The translations under genes were made by a program, and so were the position numbers. A DNA stretch of 64,000 nt, taken from the NCBI RefSeq assembly GCF_000219625.1, contig NC_018206.1, positions 806,001 to 870,000 of the forward strand. The letters are read 5' to 3'. The first letter of the stretch is position 1; every line of letters starts with the position of its first letter. A model generated the notes under the pieces. That model made no database searches and was not told the DNA's origin. It saw nothing but the letters and a program-made list of their open reading frames with translations. The DNA comes from Zymoseptoria tritici IPO323 (taxonomy: Eukaryota > Ascomycota > Dothideomycetes > Mycosphaerellales > Mycosphaerellaceae). This document shows, piece by piece, positions 31,158 to 43,300 of the stretch.

Positions 31158-32403
31158 CAGGACTCACGTATACTCCAGACCTCGTCCCGTCGAAATATCT
31201 GAAGTCATCTATCCTCCCATTTCGAGAGTCCGTACATGCGATCCATCCTCGGTGCTCCGCGATCTGCTACAGATCGATTGTGCAAGCAAAGACATTCTTC
31301 GTCTTGCAAAACGTCTGCTGGACACCCGCCCACTGTTCCAGACCAGAATGCAAAGCGAGACCTTCCTCCCCTACCCCAATGAAAACTTCAGCCTCTCTCA
31401 CAAGCCAGCAGAAAGCTACGGTTCCCATTACCGACTACATCTATTCCTAGCCTTGGGACGGCACATTGATCGTCCAGCACGGTCCCGAGTCAACAAAGCT
31501 AAGACGTGTTCAATGGCCGTCAATCGCCATGATACGTAGATTGACATCCGTCGTCCAATTCTGCTGCGATAGCCTTCTCTCTTTGACCTGGTAGTACACA
31601 ATGACCACGTACCAGTCTATACATTGAGGACGCAATACGAAAAGAGACAGCCACGCAGCTCAAACTCCACTTGAATCTGTCCCTCCCTCCTCAACAACGC
31701 CATCGTCGACATTAGAGTATGTATCGAATCGTGGTCGCCACACTCATCAACTATCATTGTCATATTTTCCAGTGCCACTGCTCGTACATCGCGGAGCTCG
31801 CCACCGAGCCATCCCATCCATTGACCAGCATATACCGCTGGATCGGATGTCACCGATGTGAGAGTCTGTGACCTGCCTGGAGAGGATGTGTCCTGATCGC
31901 TGTGTCGGGATTTGTAATGTACTTCTTGATCACTGAGGAGCCGTATAGGAGCGTACGGATAAGTGATCACGGCATGCTCGATACCGTTGGCAAAACGTGC
32001 TAGTTGGTCGCACAGGCAAGACGAAAGGACATGCAAATGACTGCCAGATTTGTGAGGAGTCGTGGTATGCTATCATGTCGTATTTGCATGCTATGCTAAG
32101 TTCGCATCCTATGTACTGCGCTTTTGTCTGTCGTATCGAATCACTCCTCGCCCAAGACCAAGACCGCTCGACCTCACTCGTCTACGATCCACCCAACTCG
32201 CTTGCCCATAGCAAGACACGACCTCAATCAACCTACCTTCCCCAGCGTGGCCAACCCCTCAACACATCACCCAGCGTCCTCATCTGCCTCCTCCCTCCCA
32301 CACGCCAATCGCCTTTCCCATACATATCCCCACTACACGGATAGCGAACATGAGAAGTAGGACTTTGGAAAAGAAGCTTGCAAGCAGCAGCAGCAGCAGG
32401 TTC
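31158..32403. other. Intergenic, about 1.2 kb
   Basis: Convergent 3' regions of the UstYa and lactonase-like genes. Contains an AGC microsatellite at about 32384-32399. No gene supported. Confidence 0.4.
32384..32399. repeat. (AGC)n microsatellite
   Basis: Five perfect AGC copies just beyond the stop of the lactonase-like gene. Confidence 0.8.
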
Positions 32404-33606
32404 CTAACCCACCCATCCCATCCCCGTCCACTCATCATCCCAAACCACCGCCGTCACATTCCCACTAACCTCCACCCTCGCAACCGGCTCGCCGATCAGT
32501 CCAGTCGCGACATCTCGCTGCAAAATCGCAACCGTCTGGATACTCTGCAATCCCACCGCGACGAACTGCCCCGTCTTGCTGATGGAGAAGTGTCGCGGAA
32601 ACGCACCGCTTGAAGGCCAGAGTTGGAGGAAATTGAAAGCTCCTGTCTTTGGGTCGAGAGCCCAGGTTGAGATGCTATCCGAGTCGCCGATAGTAGGCAG
32701 CGTGAAAGCGGTGGAGTTACGGTTGGAAACGATGAGGAAACGGTTGTCGGGGGAGATTTCGATTTCAGCTGGTGCGTTGCGGCCGGGGACGTTGAAGAGC
32801 CAAGTTGCGTTTTCGGATTGGAGGGGTCCGGTGAAGGAGAGCCCGCCTTGGTTGGGGAGGTAGCTGACTTCGTAGCTGGAGATGTGGCCGGAGAGTTCTT
32901 CGACGAGGTAGAAGTAGGTTTTGCCGCCGGCGTTGGGGAAGCCGGTGGGGTTGTAGAAGACGCCGTGGCGGGGACCGGAGCCGGGAGTGGCGGGTATGGA
33001 TTTGCAGGGTGTTAGGGCGAGGGATTCGGGGTTGATGGCGAAGACGTGGATGAGGTCGGAGCCGAGATCAGGAGAGAGAAGGTATTGGCCGGTTGGGTCG
33101 GTGAGGACTTCGTGGGCGTGGGGTGCGTCTTGACGTTCGGGGTCGACGCCGGGATGGGGGAGGGTGAATGGGAATTGGTGGGAGAATGCGGGTTTCGAGT
33201 CGCGGAGGAGGTAGGAGGAGACTGCGGAGCCGGAGTAGTGTGCCAGAGCGATGGCTTTATCGTGAGTGTCTCCATACACGACCGCGGAGACTGGACCGGA
33301 GAGTGTTGTTGTGTTGGAGAGGGAGGTCAGACTTCCATTCGAGTTGATGGTGAATGTTGTAAGCGAGCCATTGGCACTGCTGAGACCCTCGTTCGCGCAG
33401 AAGAGGAGACGAGAGTGCGAGTCGAGAGTCAGCCACGACGGATTCGGTGCGCAGCCTGGGTTGACATATGTAGGCTTAAGGGAGTAATTGCCGGAGGACT
33501 CTTGCAGGAACTCGAGGGTTGTGACATTGCCGGCGTAGTCGGACACATAGAGATTGATCGCGGACGCTGTAGAGGCGCACAGCCCGAGCAGAGCGGTGAG
33601 ATGCAT
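32404..33606 (-). CDS. Secreted lactonase-like seven-bladed beta-propeller protein
   Basis: Single exon, 400 aa from the ATG at 33606, chosen because it starts a signal peptide (M-H-L-T-A-L-L-G-L-C-A-S-T-A-S-A). The longer frame from 33735 adds 43 unlikely residues. The protein matches the 6-phosphogluconolactonase/Lactonase (PF10282-type) beta-propeller family: repeated blades with P-S-W-L-T-L-D, D-A-P-H-A-H-E-V-L-T-D-P-T-G-Q-Y, G-P-R-H-G-V-F and I-S-P-D-N-R-F-L-I-V-S-N-R-N. The D-x-P-H-x-H segment is the usual active-site region. Several N-x-S/T sites fit secretion. The substrate may be an extracellular lactone; a link to the neighbouring peptide locus is speculative. Confidence 0.87.
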   Translation of the reverse strand: MHLTALLGLCASTASAINLYVSDYAGNVTTLEFLQESSGNYSLKPTYVNPGCAPNPSWLTLDSHSRLLFCANEGLSSANGSLTTFTINSNGSLTSLSNTTTLSGPVSAVVYGDTHDKAIALAHYSGSAVSSYLLRDSKPAFSHQFPFTLPHPGVDPERQDAPHAHEVLTDPTGQYLLSPDLGSDLIHVFAINPESLALTPCKSIPATPGSGPRHGVFYNPTGFPNAGGKTYFYLVEELSGHISSYEVSYLPNQGGLSFTGPLQSENATWLFNVPGRNAPAEIEISPDNRFLIVSNRNSTAFTLPTIGDSDSISTWALDPKTGAFNFLQLWPSSGAFPRHFSISKTGQFVAVGLQSIQTVAILQRDVATGLIGEPVARVEVSGNVTAVVWDDEWTGMGWVG

Positions 33607-34172
33607 GGTCGTATTGATGGGGTCGGTGGTGGAAGTGGTGCTCGGGATGGTGGGGGCAGTGGTGGTGGCGGAACACGAAACGAGGGCGGTGAGGTCGAAG
33701 TAAGAAAGGAACCAGCGCAAAAGAAAGATCAGCATTGAAAGCTGAAGTCGGCAGCAGGAACGCGAGCTCGGCTGCAGTTGGCACGAGACTGCTTCACTCG
33801 TGCATGAAGAAGCGCCTTGGTATCACGTTGCACCACCGCAAACAACATTCACCGTCGTCCACATGCATGTACCTGATGACATGACCTTCCTCTTTCATAT
33901 GTCGAGAAATCCACTTACCGTTCTCTTCGACGCCATGTCTCAGCAGAAAAGCGTCTTGACCGCGAGTCGTCATGTTTGCCAAAAGAAAACATGTGCAGGT
34001 GGAGGTGGAGTTCAAGGTCGAGTCAGGAGACTCCGCTAATGTGGAGTAGAACTATATATGTGGCAGACCCCGCCAGGAACAGGGGTATAGTCATAATGTG
34101 ACTAGCCGGCTATAATAACCGCATTGAGCACTCTTCCGGCGGCGCATATTGCCCAATGCCAGACGACAACAA
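33607..34172. other. Intergenic
   Basis: Promoter of the lactonase-like gene and 3' region of rev3. No other feature seen. Confidence 0.4.
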
Positions 34173-37100
34173 TCACCACTCCAACTCCTCCCTCCTCTCC
34201 TTACCAACCATCTCCTCCTCCACCCGTCCCAGCACCTTCCCAACCCCACCCCTCACAACCCCACACCTAGTCCTCGCCTTAACCCTCGAGTAAAAAACCG
34301 GACAATCCCTCGAATCACACCTGACCTCCTCTCCCGCCGGCAAATCCGCACAACTCCTACACACAGCCTCAATGTCCGCGACTTTCTTCTCCGCTTTCGT
34401 AACCTTCGCTCTCAGTGAGAGAAGAGTCTGCGCCGGTCGTGAGTGAAGGCAAGTCGGGCACAGCGGAAGCGGGTCCTGAGTGGAGGTGCCAGTGGTAGGC
34501 GGTAGCCGGGTTCGACAGACGAGACAGAGGGAAGAAGCCATGTAGCTTTCCATCGTCTTCTTGCCTTTGCCCTTTCCCGTCACGGCGTCGGCGTCGGAGG
34601 GGGTGTTCGCGCCCACGAGACGCATGCGCTGGACTTTGGGTAATTCCTCCCACCAAGTCCGCACGTTCGCTCCGACGAGATTGAAAATGCGCTCGAGTGG
34701 AGGGATGAGGTTTTTGTTGATGTAGTATTCCGCGTCCAGTTCAGCTTGAGAGTCGTAGACCAACCTCTCCGGCTCCACGCATCGTTCCCACAACCTCGCG
34801 CCTGGCCCGCCGGCGATGACGACGTACGGGACTCGTTCGCCGTACTGTGGCTCAGCGCGAGGGTCGCGGAGCATACGCTTCGTAGCGATGATGGCACCAG
34901 GAGGAGGAGGACCTTTGTCTGCGTAGGTACCGAGTTTGACTTCTTTGGCGAAGCAGAAGTCTTGCACACTGATTTTGCCGTGGAGGATTTTTGTGCATTG
35001 TGACTGGAAGTAGGATTTCACCTGGCTGAGGTCGGCGGTGCGGAAGAGGAGTTTGAGAGCTTTTTCTTCGATTTTCTGCTCGGCGGGGGTCCCGTCTCTG
35101 CGCACGGTTTCGATGCCTTTTGCGTCGAAGTCTGGGACTTCTTGTTTGGGTGACTCGTACTTGAAGCCGACGTAGCGTTTCTTTGCAAGTAAGACGCAGG
35201 GGTGGTAGACTTTTTCGAACTTCAGCTTGATAGGGCGGGGGTTCATGGCTGTGATTTGAGCTGCGATCTCGTCGCCAATCTTGAAGGCGTCCGCGCGAGT
35301 GCGGCCAGGGAGGTGGACGAACAAGGAGTCTGTGTCACCATAGACGACCTCGGCACCCCATGCTTCGACGGAGTGGATGAAGGCAATGGCTTTTTCGAGA
35401 GTCTCCCGACCTGTCTGAACGATACTGTCGGCGATCTCGGAGCATGGCATGCGGCCGGAGAATGAGGCAGAGGTGTAGCCGTAGGTGACGTTGGCGATGA
35501 GCTTAAGAGCGAGCTGACGATTGTTGAGGAGTTGTTGGAGAGTCTTGTCCGCCTTGTCGACTTTCATTCCCGACTTGACCATGACACGGGTTTCGAGGAT
35601 CTCGCCCAACATCTTCGCGAGGAGGGACTTGCGCATTGCCGGTTTGACGTACATCATGCCATTGGGAGAGATGTTGAGTTTGTCCTTTGTGAGCTCGAGA
35701 AGGCCGGGCGTGCGCTGAAAGTCGGCGAAGCCCATCTTGTTGGTGCCGCGCCAGTTGGTGATGCGGCCGAGGCAGGTGGAGTAGCAGTAGTTGTATGCAA
35801 TCATGACACTCGGGTAGAGAGACTGGAAGTCGAGTACGAGCACAGGACTGCTGTAGAAGGCAGACTGCGGTTCCATCACGAGAGGGAGGCATTCAAGAGC
35901 GTTCTGTGCTCCGACTTGCTTGCGGGATGGTGAGACCAGTGCGAAGGACTCCGGTTTGGCGATACGAAACATGAGAGACTCGACTTTGAATTGTGATCCT
36001 CGACTGAACACGGAGAAGAAGTCGACTCCCAGCAGACGAGCCTGTTCTGACGTCCTGGGAATGAGTTCATTGGCGTCCAGAATCTCCAAGTCCAGCTTTG
36101 TGCGATTGATGAAGTAGTTCAGCACCTTGACCAGATCCCGCGGTCGCTTGCTCTGATACCACCTGGTCAATGTTGCATATGAATAGTGTGGTATTCTGCG
36201 GTGCAGCAAATGAAACACTACGTTTTCCATCGTATACTGCAGCAAGTTCAGCTCCGACCGCATGGCACGCCAAATGTTGATGGTATGTCTGCCGGTAATG
36301 CGAACGGTCGAGGTGTTGGTGAAGCCCCAGCGATCCGCATCTTTGCCGAAACGTCCGTGAGATTGTGACTTCATGCGAGAGAACTCATCGGGGAGGTTGA
36401 ATTCGTACTGCAACCTTGCCCGTTCGATAAGGTAGCCCCAAGAGCCGTTGTGAACTTCGTATCCCGTCAACACATCCGGGTCGTACTCGCGGACGATATC
36501 GACAGTTTTGTTGATGAGGTCCAGCTCGTTGTCTTCCGAGTCGATTTGAACATCGTTACCGACGATGCGGCGGATCTTCTCAGCAATCTCGTCATCGTCG
36601 TCTTTGGTTAGAACGAGGATGCCAAGTCTAGAAGTTTGATCCATTTGCTCGTCTGCAATGCACCAGGTCACCATCGAAACTTCGTCTCGTTCAGGATCGG
36701 GAGCAAGCTCGCCGCGACTGTTAATGTGCACCTCGAGACTCATCGTACTCATGTATCCAGTCTCATGCTGAACACTTGTGCTCGCCTTTTTTTGTGAAAA
36801 CTTGAAGCCGTGCTTGTTCCTTTGCGTCGGCCCGTCGATTTGCGATAGTTCTGGAGCAGGTCGATTCTTGCGCTTGATTTGCGATCCAGCTGGTGGTCCG
36901 TCGATCTCTAGCGTTTCGAGGTCGTCTTCAACGTCGACTTGCTCTTGGTGGAGCCATTCGTTGACTTCATCGTAAGATGGTGGAAGTTTCATGATCTCCC
37001 AGGCCTTGATTGTGCACTGTCTCTTTCGACGCTGCTCTGCGAATTCAGCACTGACTCTGTCGGTCGTTTGAGATTTGCCAACTCGGACATGCCCGTGCTT

Positions 37101-39299
37101 GTCGAAGTCTTGCAAGAATGGCAGGGTAGTGCTCTCCAGTCGGAACTCCTGTCCAGCATACTCTCTCGGTCGTTCTGGCACATCCTTCTCGTTGCTGTAG
37201 TAGGCATCCTGGTAGATGACCGATGGAGTGACAGTACGGTCCACCTCGTCGAAGGACGGCGGAAGGTGGCGGTATAGCAGGACCGTGTCGTTGCTTTTAA
37301 CTCCAAATACCCTTGCATACTTATCACCAAGGACGGGATCAATGGATGGTTGGCTTTTACTCGGCGACTTCACCGTGGACTCGGACCGAAAGCTGCTTTC
37401 CCCGGCGGATGAGTTAGCAAAGTCATGCTTCTGACTGGTCTGCGAGCTCCGATGGGTGAGGTGAGCCAGATCATCTCGTTGACTCAGTCTGAACGGTGTT
37501 TGCGCATCGTGCGGACTTTTGACCAGAGGAAAGCTAGTCTTGAGGCCTTGCGATGAGGAGGAGAGCTGAGACGACGAAGGTGGTTGTGCGGAAGGGGGTA
37601 GCTGCGAGATTGACGACGTATCGGTACGTGGTACTTGAGCCGCAGGAGGAGGATCGAAAGCATGATCCCGCAGCTTCTCATCCTTCGATCGTGCAGGTGG
37701 CTTGACATCCTTGACCTTGAAGCGAGCGTACTTTGGAGGGGACGAGTTTTGAGTCGCATCCAATTTGACTTTCTTGAAAGGAGTGGAGGTGGCCGTGACA
37801 GCATTGCGCTTCGAGGCGCCTCGTTCGGCAGCCCTTATCGTCGCGCTCGGGACGCTGGCATTATGTACCTTCTCAGCCTCCGCCTCGATCTCTTCGGCAT
37901 TGCCATTGACTTTTGACTCGCCCATGTCTCCATCAATGCCAGCCTGCTTCAGTTTTCGTCGTTGGGTGAGGATCTCCTCGGCCAGCTCTTCATCACTGCC
38001 GTAGTAGTCTTCGTCTGCAACCTCGGCGATGCTCTTCATGTCCACGACTGGTTGCGATTCATTGTCGTGTTGAGTTGTCATTAAGTCGTGGGCGTAATCT
38101 ATATCCTCATGCTGCTTCGCTTCCTCTGCTTTCTGTTTCCACCTCTTCTCCAGTTCGGTAGGAAAGAGTTCTGTGACGCTGTCCAGCAACGTTGGAATGC
38201 CATCATCGAGATCCAGCTGACTGCTGAACGTTTCAAAACTTATGCCGCCGCCGCCTCGCGCTTTCTTCTCCTGCTCCGCCAACTCTGAGATGGTCTGTCG
38301 GAACTCCTCTTCATGAATCCAGCCACCTTTGCTGTCGTTTCGAGGGTCGGCAGACATGCTGACGAGCACTTCTGGCGGGAATGGCGAAGAAGTGGGATCC
38401 TTCAAGCCCATTCGCATTCTTCTTCGTCGTGTTTCGTCCTTCCACAGCCCAGCCATTGAATGCACTAGCTTCTCTTCTGGGGGAAGATTCTCCAAAGACT
38501 CCAATCGCTCGATGAATGATTGATGCAATGGCCGTGCTTGGATTGCGTTCCGATTCAGCAGATCCTCCACTCGAATGTCAAGCTCCAGTTGACAATGACT
38601 CTGGCGAGGGAATCGCTCAACATCCAGCACATCCTTCTCAGCCACAGATCGATCATGCCAAAGATGCGCCGGATCATCCAAGTCTTCCCATTCCGGTAAT
38701 GGAGATCGAAAATGCGGCTTCTCGGTCTCGATGTAAGCACATCCGTACAAGTTGAAGTCACACATCCACTGCAACAGATACTGCAGATGCGCTTCGTACG
38801 GTTGAAAGACTTGCTTCATGATGGCTCCTTGTTGCAATAAATCCGTGAATCGAGTCATGTTGGTAGGATTGAGCAGGTACACTTTGAGGTAGTATTTGTG
38901 GCCGACATTGTATCCGAAGAATGGCACTCCCTTGACCAGACTGATATGAGCGACGAATGTCGCATTCCGAGGATTTTCGTAAGGATTTCGACGGTATGAA
39001 ATTGCCAAAGCATGGTCGATAGAGTGTCGAAAAGTGGAGATGTAGGATTCCAAGGTGTTTTTCTCAATTGACTCGGTATATGGGACGTAGAGGTAAGGGA
39101 AGGCTCCATGAATATGCGCGCACACCTTTTGCCCGGTCTCGGTCGCACCAAATACTCGAATGACTGGGACCTGGGGTAGATTGCCTCTTTGGGTGGCGGA
39201 GAAAGCATGAGGTCCCCACAGAGGTGCATCGAGAGGGCCGGGCAGGGATTGGTAGTTGTCCAGGCAGTTGAGCCGGACGCGGAAGACGTCTTTAGCCAT
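34173..39299 (-). CDS. rev3: DNA polymerase zeta catalytic subunit Rev3
   Basis: Single exon, 1708 aa. B-family polymerase for translesion synthesis, partnered by Rev7 and Pol31/Pol32-type subunits. The N-terminal domain starts M-A-K-D-V-F-R-V-R-L-N-C-L-D-N-Y. A long Ser/Lys-rich linker follows (about 350-750). Polymerase motif A D-F-Q-S-L-Y-P-S lies near 1156, motif B K-L-I-A-N-V-T-Y-G-Y downstream, and motif C Y-G-D-T-D-S near 1318. The C-terminus has the two Cys clusters, CysA (C-L-V-C ... C-P-T-C) and CysB (C-R-S-C ... C-D-S-R-D-C), the latter binding the Fe-S cluster in this family. Complete and apparently functional. Confidence 0.96.
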   Translation of the reverse strand: MAKDVFRVRLNCLDNYQSLPGPLDAPLWGPHAFSATQRGNLPQVPVIRVFGATETGQKVCAHIHGAFPYLYVPYTESIEKNTLESYISTFRHSIDHALAISYRRNPYENPRNATFVAHISLVKGVPFFGYNVGHKYYLKVYLLNPTNMTRFTDLLQQGAIMKQVFQPYEAHLQYLLQWMCDFNLYGCAYIETEKPHFRSPLPEWEDLDDPAHLWHDRSVAEKDVLDVERFPRQSHCQLELDIRVEDLLNRNAIQARPLHQSFIERLESLENLPPEEKLVHSMAGLWKDETRRRRMRMGLKDPTSSPFPPEVLVSMSADPRNDSKGGWIHEEEFRQTISELAEQEKKARGGGGISFETFSSQLDLDDGIPTLLDSVTELFPTELEKRWKQKAEEAKQHEDIDYAHDLMTTQHDNESQPVVDMKSIAEVADEDYYGSDEELAEEILTQRRKLKQAGIDGDMGESKVNGNAEEIEAEAEKVHNASVPSATIRAAERGASKRNAVTATSTPFKKVKLDATQNSSPPKYARFKVKDVKPPARSKDEKLRDHAFDPPPAAQVPRTDTSSISQLPPSAQPPSSSQLSSSSQGLKTSFPLVKSPHDAQTPFRLSQRDDLAHLTHRSSQTSQKHDFANSSAGESSFRSESTVKSPSKSQPSIDPVLGDKYARVFGVKSNDTVLLYRHLPPSFDEVDRTVTPSVIYQDAYYSNEKDVPERPREYAGQEFRLESTTLPFLQDFDKHGHVRVGKSQTTDRVSAEFAEQRRKRQCTIKAWEIMKLPPSYDEVNEWLHQEQVDVEDDLETLEIDGPPAGSQIKRKNRPAPELSQIDGPTQRNKHGFKFSQKKASTSVQHETGYMSTMSLEVHINSRGELAPDPERDEVSMVTWCIADEQMDQTSRLGILVLTKDDDDEIAEKIRRIVGNDVQIDSEDNELDLINKTVDIVREYDPDVLTGYEVHNGSWGYLIERARLQYEFNLPDEFSRMKSQSHGRFGKDADRWGFTNTSTVRITGRHTINIWRAMRSELNLLQYTMENVVFHLLHRRIPHYSYATLTRWYQSKRPRDLVKVLNYFINRTKLDLEILDANELIPRTSEQARLLGVDFFSVFSRGSQFKVESLMFRIAKPESFALVSPSRKQVGAQNALECLPLVMEPQSAFYSSPVLVLDFQSLYPSVMIAYNYCYSTCLGRITNWRGTNKMGFADFQRTPGLLELTKDKLNISPNGMMYVKPAMRKSLLAKMLGEILETRVMVKSGMKVDKADKTLQQLLNNRQLALKLIANVTYGYTSASFSGRMPCSEIADSIVQTGRETLEKAIAFIHSVEAWGAEVVYGDTDSLFVHLPGRTRADAFKIGDEIAAQITAMNPRPIKLKFEKVYHPCVLLAKKRYVGFKYESPKQEVPDFDAKGIETVRRDGTPAEQKIEEKALKLLFRTADLSQVKSYFQSQCTKILHGKISVQDFCFAKEVKLGTYADKGPPPPGAIIATKRMLRDPRAEPQYGERVPYVVIAGGPGARLWERCVEPERLVYDSQAELDAEYYINKNLIPPLERIFNLVGANVRTWWEELPKVQRMRLVGANTPSDADAVTGKGKGKKTMESYMASSLCLVCRTRLPPTTGTSTQDPLPLCPTCLHSRPAQTLLSLRAKVTKAEKKVADIEAVCRSCADLPAGEEVRCDSRDCPVFYSRVKARTRCGVVRGGVGKVLGRVEEEMVGKERREELEW

Positions 39300-40382
39300 G
39301 ATCGCGGAAGGGAGGTCTTATTGTCATCGTTGAGGCTGATGTGTTGGTTGCATGTGGTGGATCCGGTGGTGGTGATGAAAGTGTTGTGATGGAGTGACGT
39401 TTGCCACAGATCGCGTTCAATCAACAAGTAGGGAAGGGACGACGCGATGTTTTGAGCATGACTAAGCATATTGGGGCCGAAATGGATCTATTGTCCGAAC
39501 TTCTCTCACATCCATCCTCCTTCTCCACTCACACCTCACCTCATCTTCTCCCCGCCTTGCACGACAGCAAATCGCCATCTCGTCACTCCACCATGACGGT
39601 CTCGACTGTGCCGATGTCCTGATCTCCGGACCATCATGTCTTGGTCCGTCGACTCTCACCTCGCACGTGGCTTCACATGTCAGCGCGGAATGCAGATGAT
39701 CTTGGAAAAGGATCGTGCAGTGAGGGGAAGATGGAGCAATAATGCATGCGCAAACCGGTCCGAACGGGCATCACATCACGAGGTCCGCCACACAGCATGA
39801 CCTCCGTGCACCGGATGCTTGCTGTGCCACAGCATATGATGCGCGCGTGTAGAGTGGTTTCTGGACGAGATCGTGCATTTGCCATGACTTCAATGCGCGG
39901 CTTGTCGTCAGACTCGTCAGTAACTCCCCGAAGACGCCGCATGCTCGCATAAGCGAGGGAGACCTGCATTGAACGACATGGGGAAGCTCACCTCACTTTC
40001 ACTGGGGTAGCTTGCTCTGTGCGTCCCTACCATGTTTCTCGTCCACTCAGCACTCCTGCCAGACAATGAGCACCTCATATCCATTGTCACGAGCGCATCG
40101 AACGGGCAGGAGTCACTTGCCTCCTGCATTCACTCCCCTCTTCGCTATGCATGGAAGGCACCCTGCCATGTGATCGTTCCGCAAGGGGTCGGTGAATCCA
40201 CGGGCCGTTGGGAACGTTTACAGGTGAACATTTTGAATTCACGCGCTCCACTAATTTCTCTTGTGTTGTTGATACTTAAACCTTGGCCACGCCGAAAAGA
40301 CATTCCCTTCTTCTTGTCCATCATCTCCTTCTCTCACCTTCATCCTTCCCTTCTCGAGTCATCATTCTCGTACACCGCGAAG
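39300..40382. other. Divergent region rev3 / GH31 gene, 1.1 kb
   Basis: Upstream of both genes. A CTGGGG at 40002-40007 fits the CreA/Mig1-type SYGGRG consensus on the GH31 side, but one such hexamer is expected by chance. No gene supported. Confidence 0.35.
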
Positions 40383-43300
40383 ATGGCGCCTCTTTCTTCC
40401 CTTCTCTGCGCTTCACTCGCTTTTGCTGGCACCGCGATCGCCAGCTCACTCAGTCCGATTTACCCTCGCCAAAATTCAACCACTCCCGACTGTCCAGGGT
40501 ACCGTGCTACCGATGTCAAGACTACGGCCAATGGCCTTAGCGCTAAGCTCACCCTTGCTGGCAACCCATGCAACGTTTTCGGGACCGATCTGGAGGACCT
40601 GACGTTGACTGTCGAGTATCAGACTGGTGAGTCGATTCATACAGAGCTGTTGCTTCGTTGCGCCGACAAGATGCATTGCCATTGAGCGCGCACTGCAGCA
40701 TTTGCGACTGCGCGCAGCGGCCGAAGCTCGACATACTCCCACATGACAATCGGGCTAACACACCATCCAGACGCTCGCCTTCATGTCTTGATCGAGGATG
40801 CCGCACAGCAAGTCTACCAGGTTCCCGAGTCTGTCCTGACACGCCCAGTCGGTGCCACGGCCAAGAATGGCTCTAGCGAGCTCATCTTTGACTACGTCGA
40901 GTCGCCCTTCAGCTTCTCCGTCAAGCGGCGCAGCAGTGGCGATGTTCTCTTCGACTCTTCCGCCGCATCCTTGATCTTCGAGGATCAGTACGTCCGTCTC
41001 CGCACTTCGCTCCCGCAGAACCCCAACCTGTACGGGACTGGAGAGCACTCGGATTCATTGTAGGAGCCATATAAATTCCCACTTACAGCATCAACTGACA
41101 CTCATGTAGCAAACTGAACACCACCGACTACACCCGCACCGCTTGGAACCGTGACGCTTACGGCGCACCACCAGGCTCCAACCTCTACGGCACCCACCCG
41201 GTCTATTATGATCACCGCGGCGACAACGGCACCCACGCTGTCTTCCTCCTCAACTCCAACGGCATGGATTACAAGGTCAACAATGATGGCAACGGCACCA
41301 ACGGCCAATACCTCGAGTACAACCTCCTCGGAGGAGTGTTGGATCTGTACTTCCTTGCTGGGCCATCTCCAGTCGAGGCTGCCCAGCAGTACTCTGAAGT
41401 CGTGGGCAAAGCTGCCATGATGCCATACTGGGGCTTCGGTTTCCATCAGTGCAAGTATGGCTACCGCGACGTCTATGAGGTCGCGGAGGTCGTTGCCAAC
41501 TACTCGGCCGCCAACATCCCGCTGGAGACCATGTGTAAGCTTGACCCTTCCACTCATCACAGCACGATGCTAACACTGTACAGGGACCGATATCGACTAC
41601 ATGAATTTGCGATGGGTCTTCACCCTCGACGAGTACCGCTACCCGCTCAAGCTCATGCGCCAGCTCGTCGATACACTCCACTCGCGCGACCAGCACTACG
41701 TCGTCATGGTCGACCCGGCCGTGGCTTACGAAGACTATCCGGCTTTCAATGAGGGCGTCGAGGCCGGCGCATTCATGGTCAGCGGGAATGGCTCGGTCTA
41801 CAAGGGTGTTGTGTGGCCTGGTGTCACCGCTTTCCCCGACTGGTTCCATCCTTCGACCCAGGACTACTGGAACTCTCAGTTCACCTCGTTCTTCAACGCT
41901 GATACTGGAGTTGACATTGATGCTCTTTGGATTGACATGAACGAGCCTAGCAACTTCTGCAACTACCCTTGCGCCGACCCTGAAGGTTACGCTGCTTCGA
42001 ACGGCTTCCCGCCGCAACCACCAGCAATCCGTCTTGGCTCGCCTCGTCCCATTCCAGGATTTCCGGCAGACTTCCAGCCGCTCTGCAAAGCTCAGGTGAC
42101 ATTCAACGTCAACGCCAGCACCAACTTCGGCGAGAACATTGTCGTATTCGGCAGCGCCGTCACGATCGGTAACGGCAGCGACATCAAGGGTGCTGCACCA
42201 TTGAACGCCAACAACTACCCGATCTGGAGCGCCACTGTTGACCTCCCTGTCAACACTCGTGTCTCTTACCAGTTCGTGCGCACTCAGACTGATGGCTCGT
42301 ACGTGTACGAGACTGGCTCCAACCGCACCATCACAACCGGGGGATGCAACAGCACCGTCCAGTCAACCAACGACATCATCACGACTTCTTCGCCATCAAC
42401 GGCGTCCAAGGTCCGCCGCTTCACAGAGTTCTCCCACAACGACCACAGCTTGCTGCACCACGCACGCCAGACTGCAGGCAACAAAATCGGTCTCCCTGGC
42501 CGCGACCTGATCGATCCGGGCTACAAGATCGACAATGACGCTGGCAGCCTCTCCAACAAGACTGCGGACACCGATATCGTGCAATACGGCGGCTACGTCC
42601 AATACGACACCCACAACGTCTACGGTTCGCAGATGTCTGTCGCTTCTCGCAAAGCCCTGCTCGAGCGTCGCCCTGCCCGTCGCCCCATGATCATCACCCG
42701 CTCCACCTTTGCCGGCTCCGGCGCCAGCGTTGGAAAATGGCTCGGCGACAACTACTCCTCCTGGGCCGCCTATCTCGAGTCCATCGTCGGCATCCTGAAC
42801 TTCGGCACGTTGTACCAATCCCCCATGGTCGGCGCCGACGTGTGCGGCTTCGGCGGCGACACCACCGAGAACCTCTGCGCGCGCTGGGCAAGCTTGGGTG
42901 CCTTCTCCCCCTTCTACCGCAATCACGCGCAGAACGACGCTCGGTACCAGGAATTCTACCTCTGGGAGTCCGTTGCTGAGTCCGCCCGTAACGCCATCGA
43001 GATCCGGTACAAGCTTCTCGACTACATCTACACGGCGATGTACTTCCAGTCCGAGAAGGGCACCCCGCTCATCCAGCCCATGTTCTTCCACTACCCTCTC
43101 GACTCGGCGACGTTTGCTCTCGATAAGCAATACTTCTGGGGACCTGGTCTGCTCGTGGCTCCGGTCACCGTGGAGAACGCTACGTCCGCTACGTTCTACC
43201 TGCCCGACGACCTCTTCTACGACTACTACACCCACGAGGCTGTCAAGGGTACCGGCGCCGACATCACTCTCCCTGATGTGCCGTTCACCAGTATCCCGTT

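Larger units (their letters stand above)
25055..33606. other. Putative RiPP (dikaritin/KEP-type) locus
   Basis: Four genes lie together: Zn2Cys6 regulator, Kex2-repeat secreted precursor, UstYa/DUF3328 protein and secreted lactonase-like protein. Precursor plus UstYa is the minimal signature of dikaritin-type fungal ribosomal peptides such as ustiloxin, phomopsin and asperipin. No tyrosinase, methyltransferase, peptidase or transporter was found between these genes, so the locus is minimal or its helpers lie elsewhere. Boundaries are a guess; the flanking genes may not belong. Confidence 0.6.
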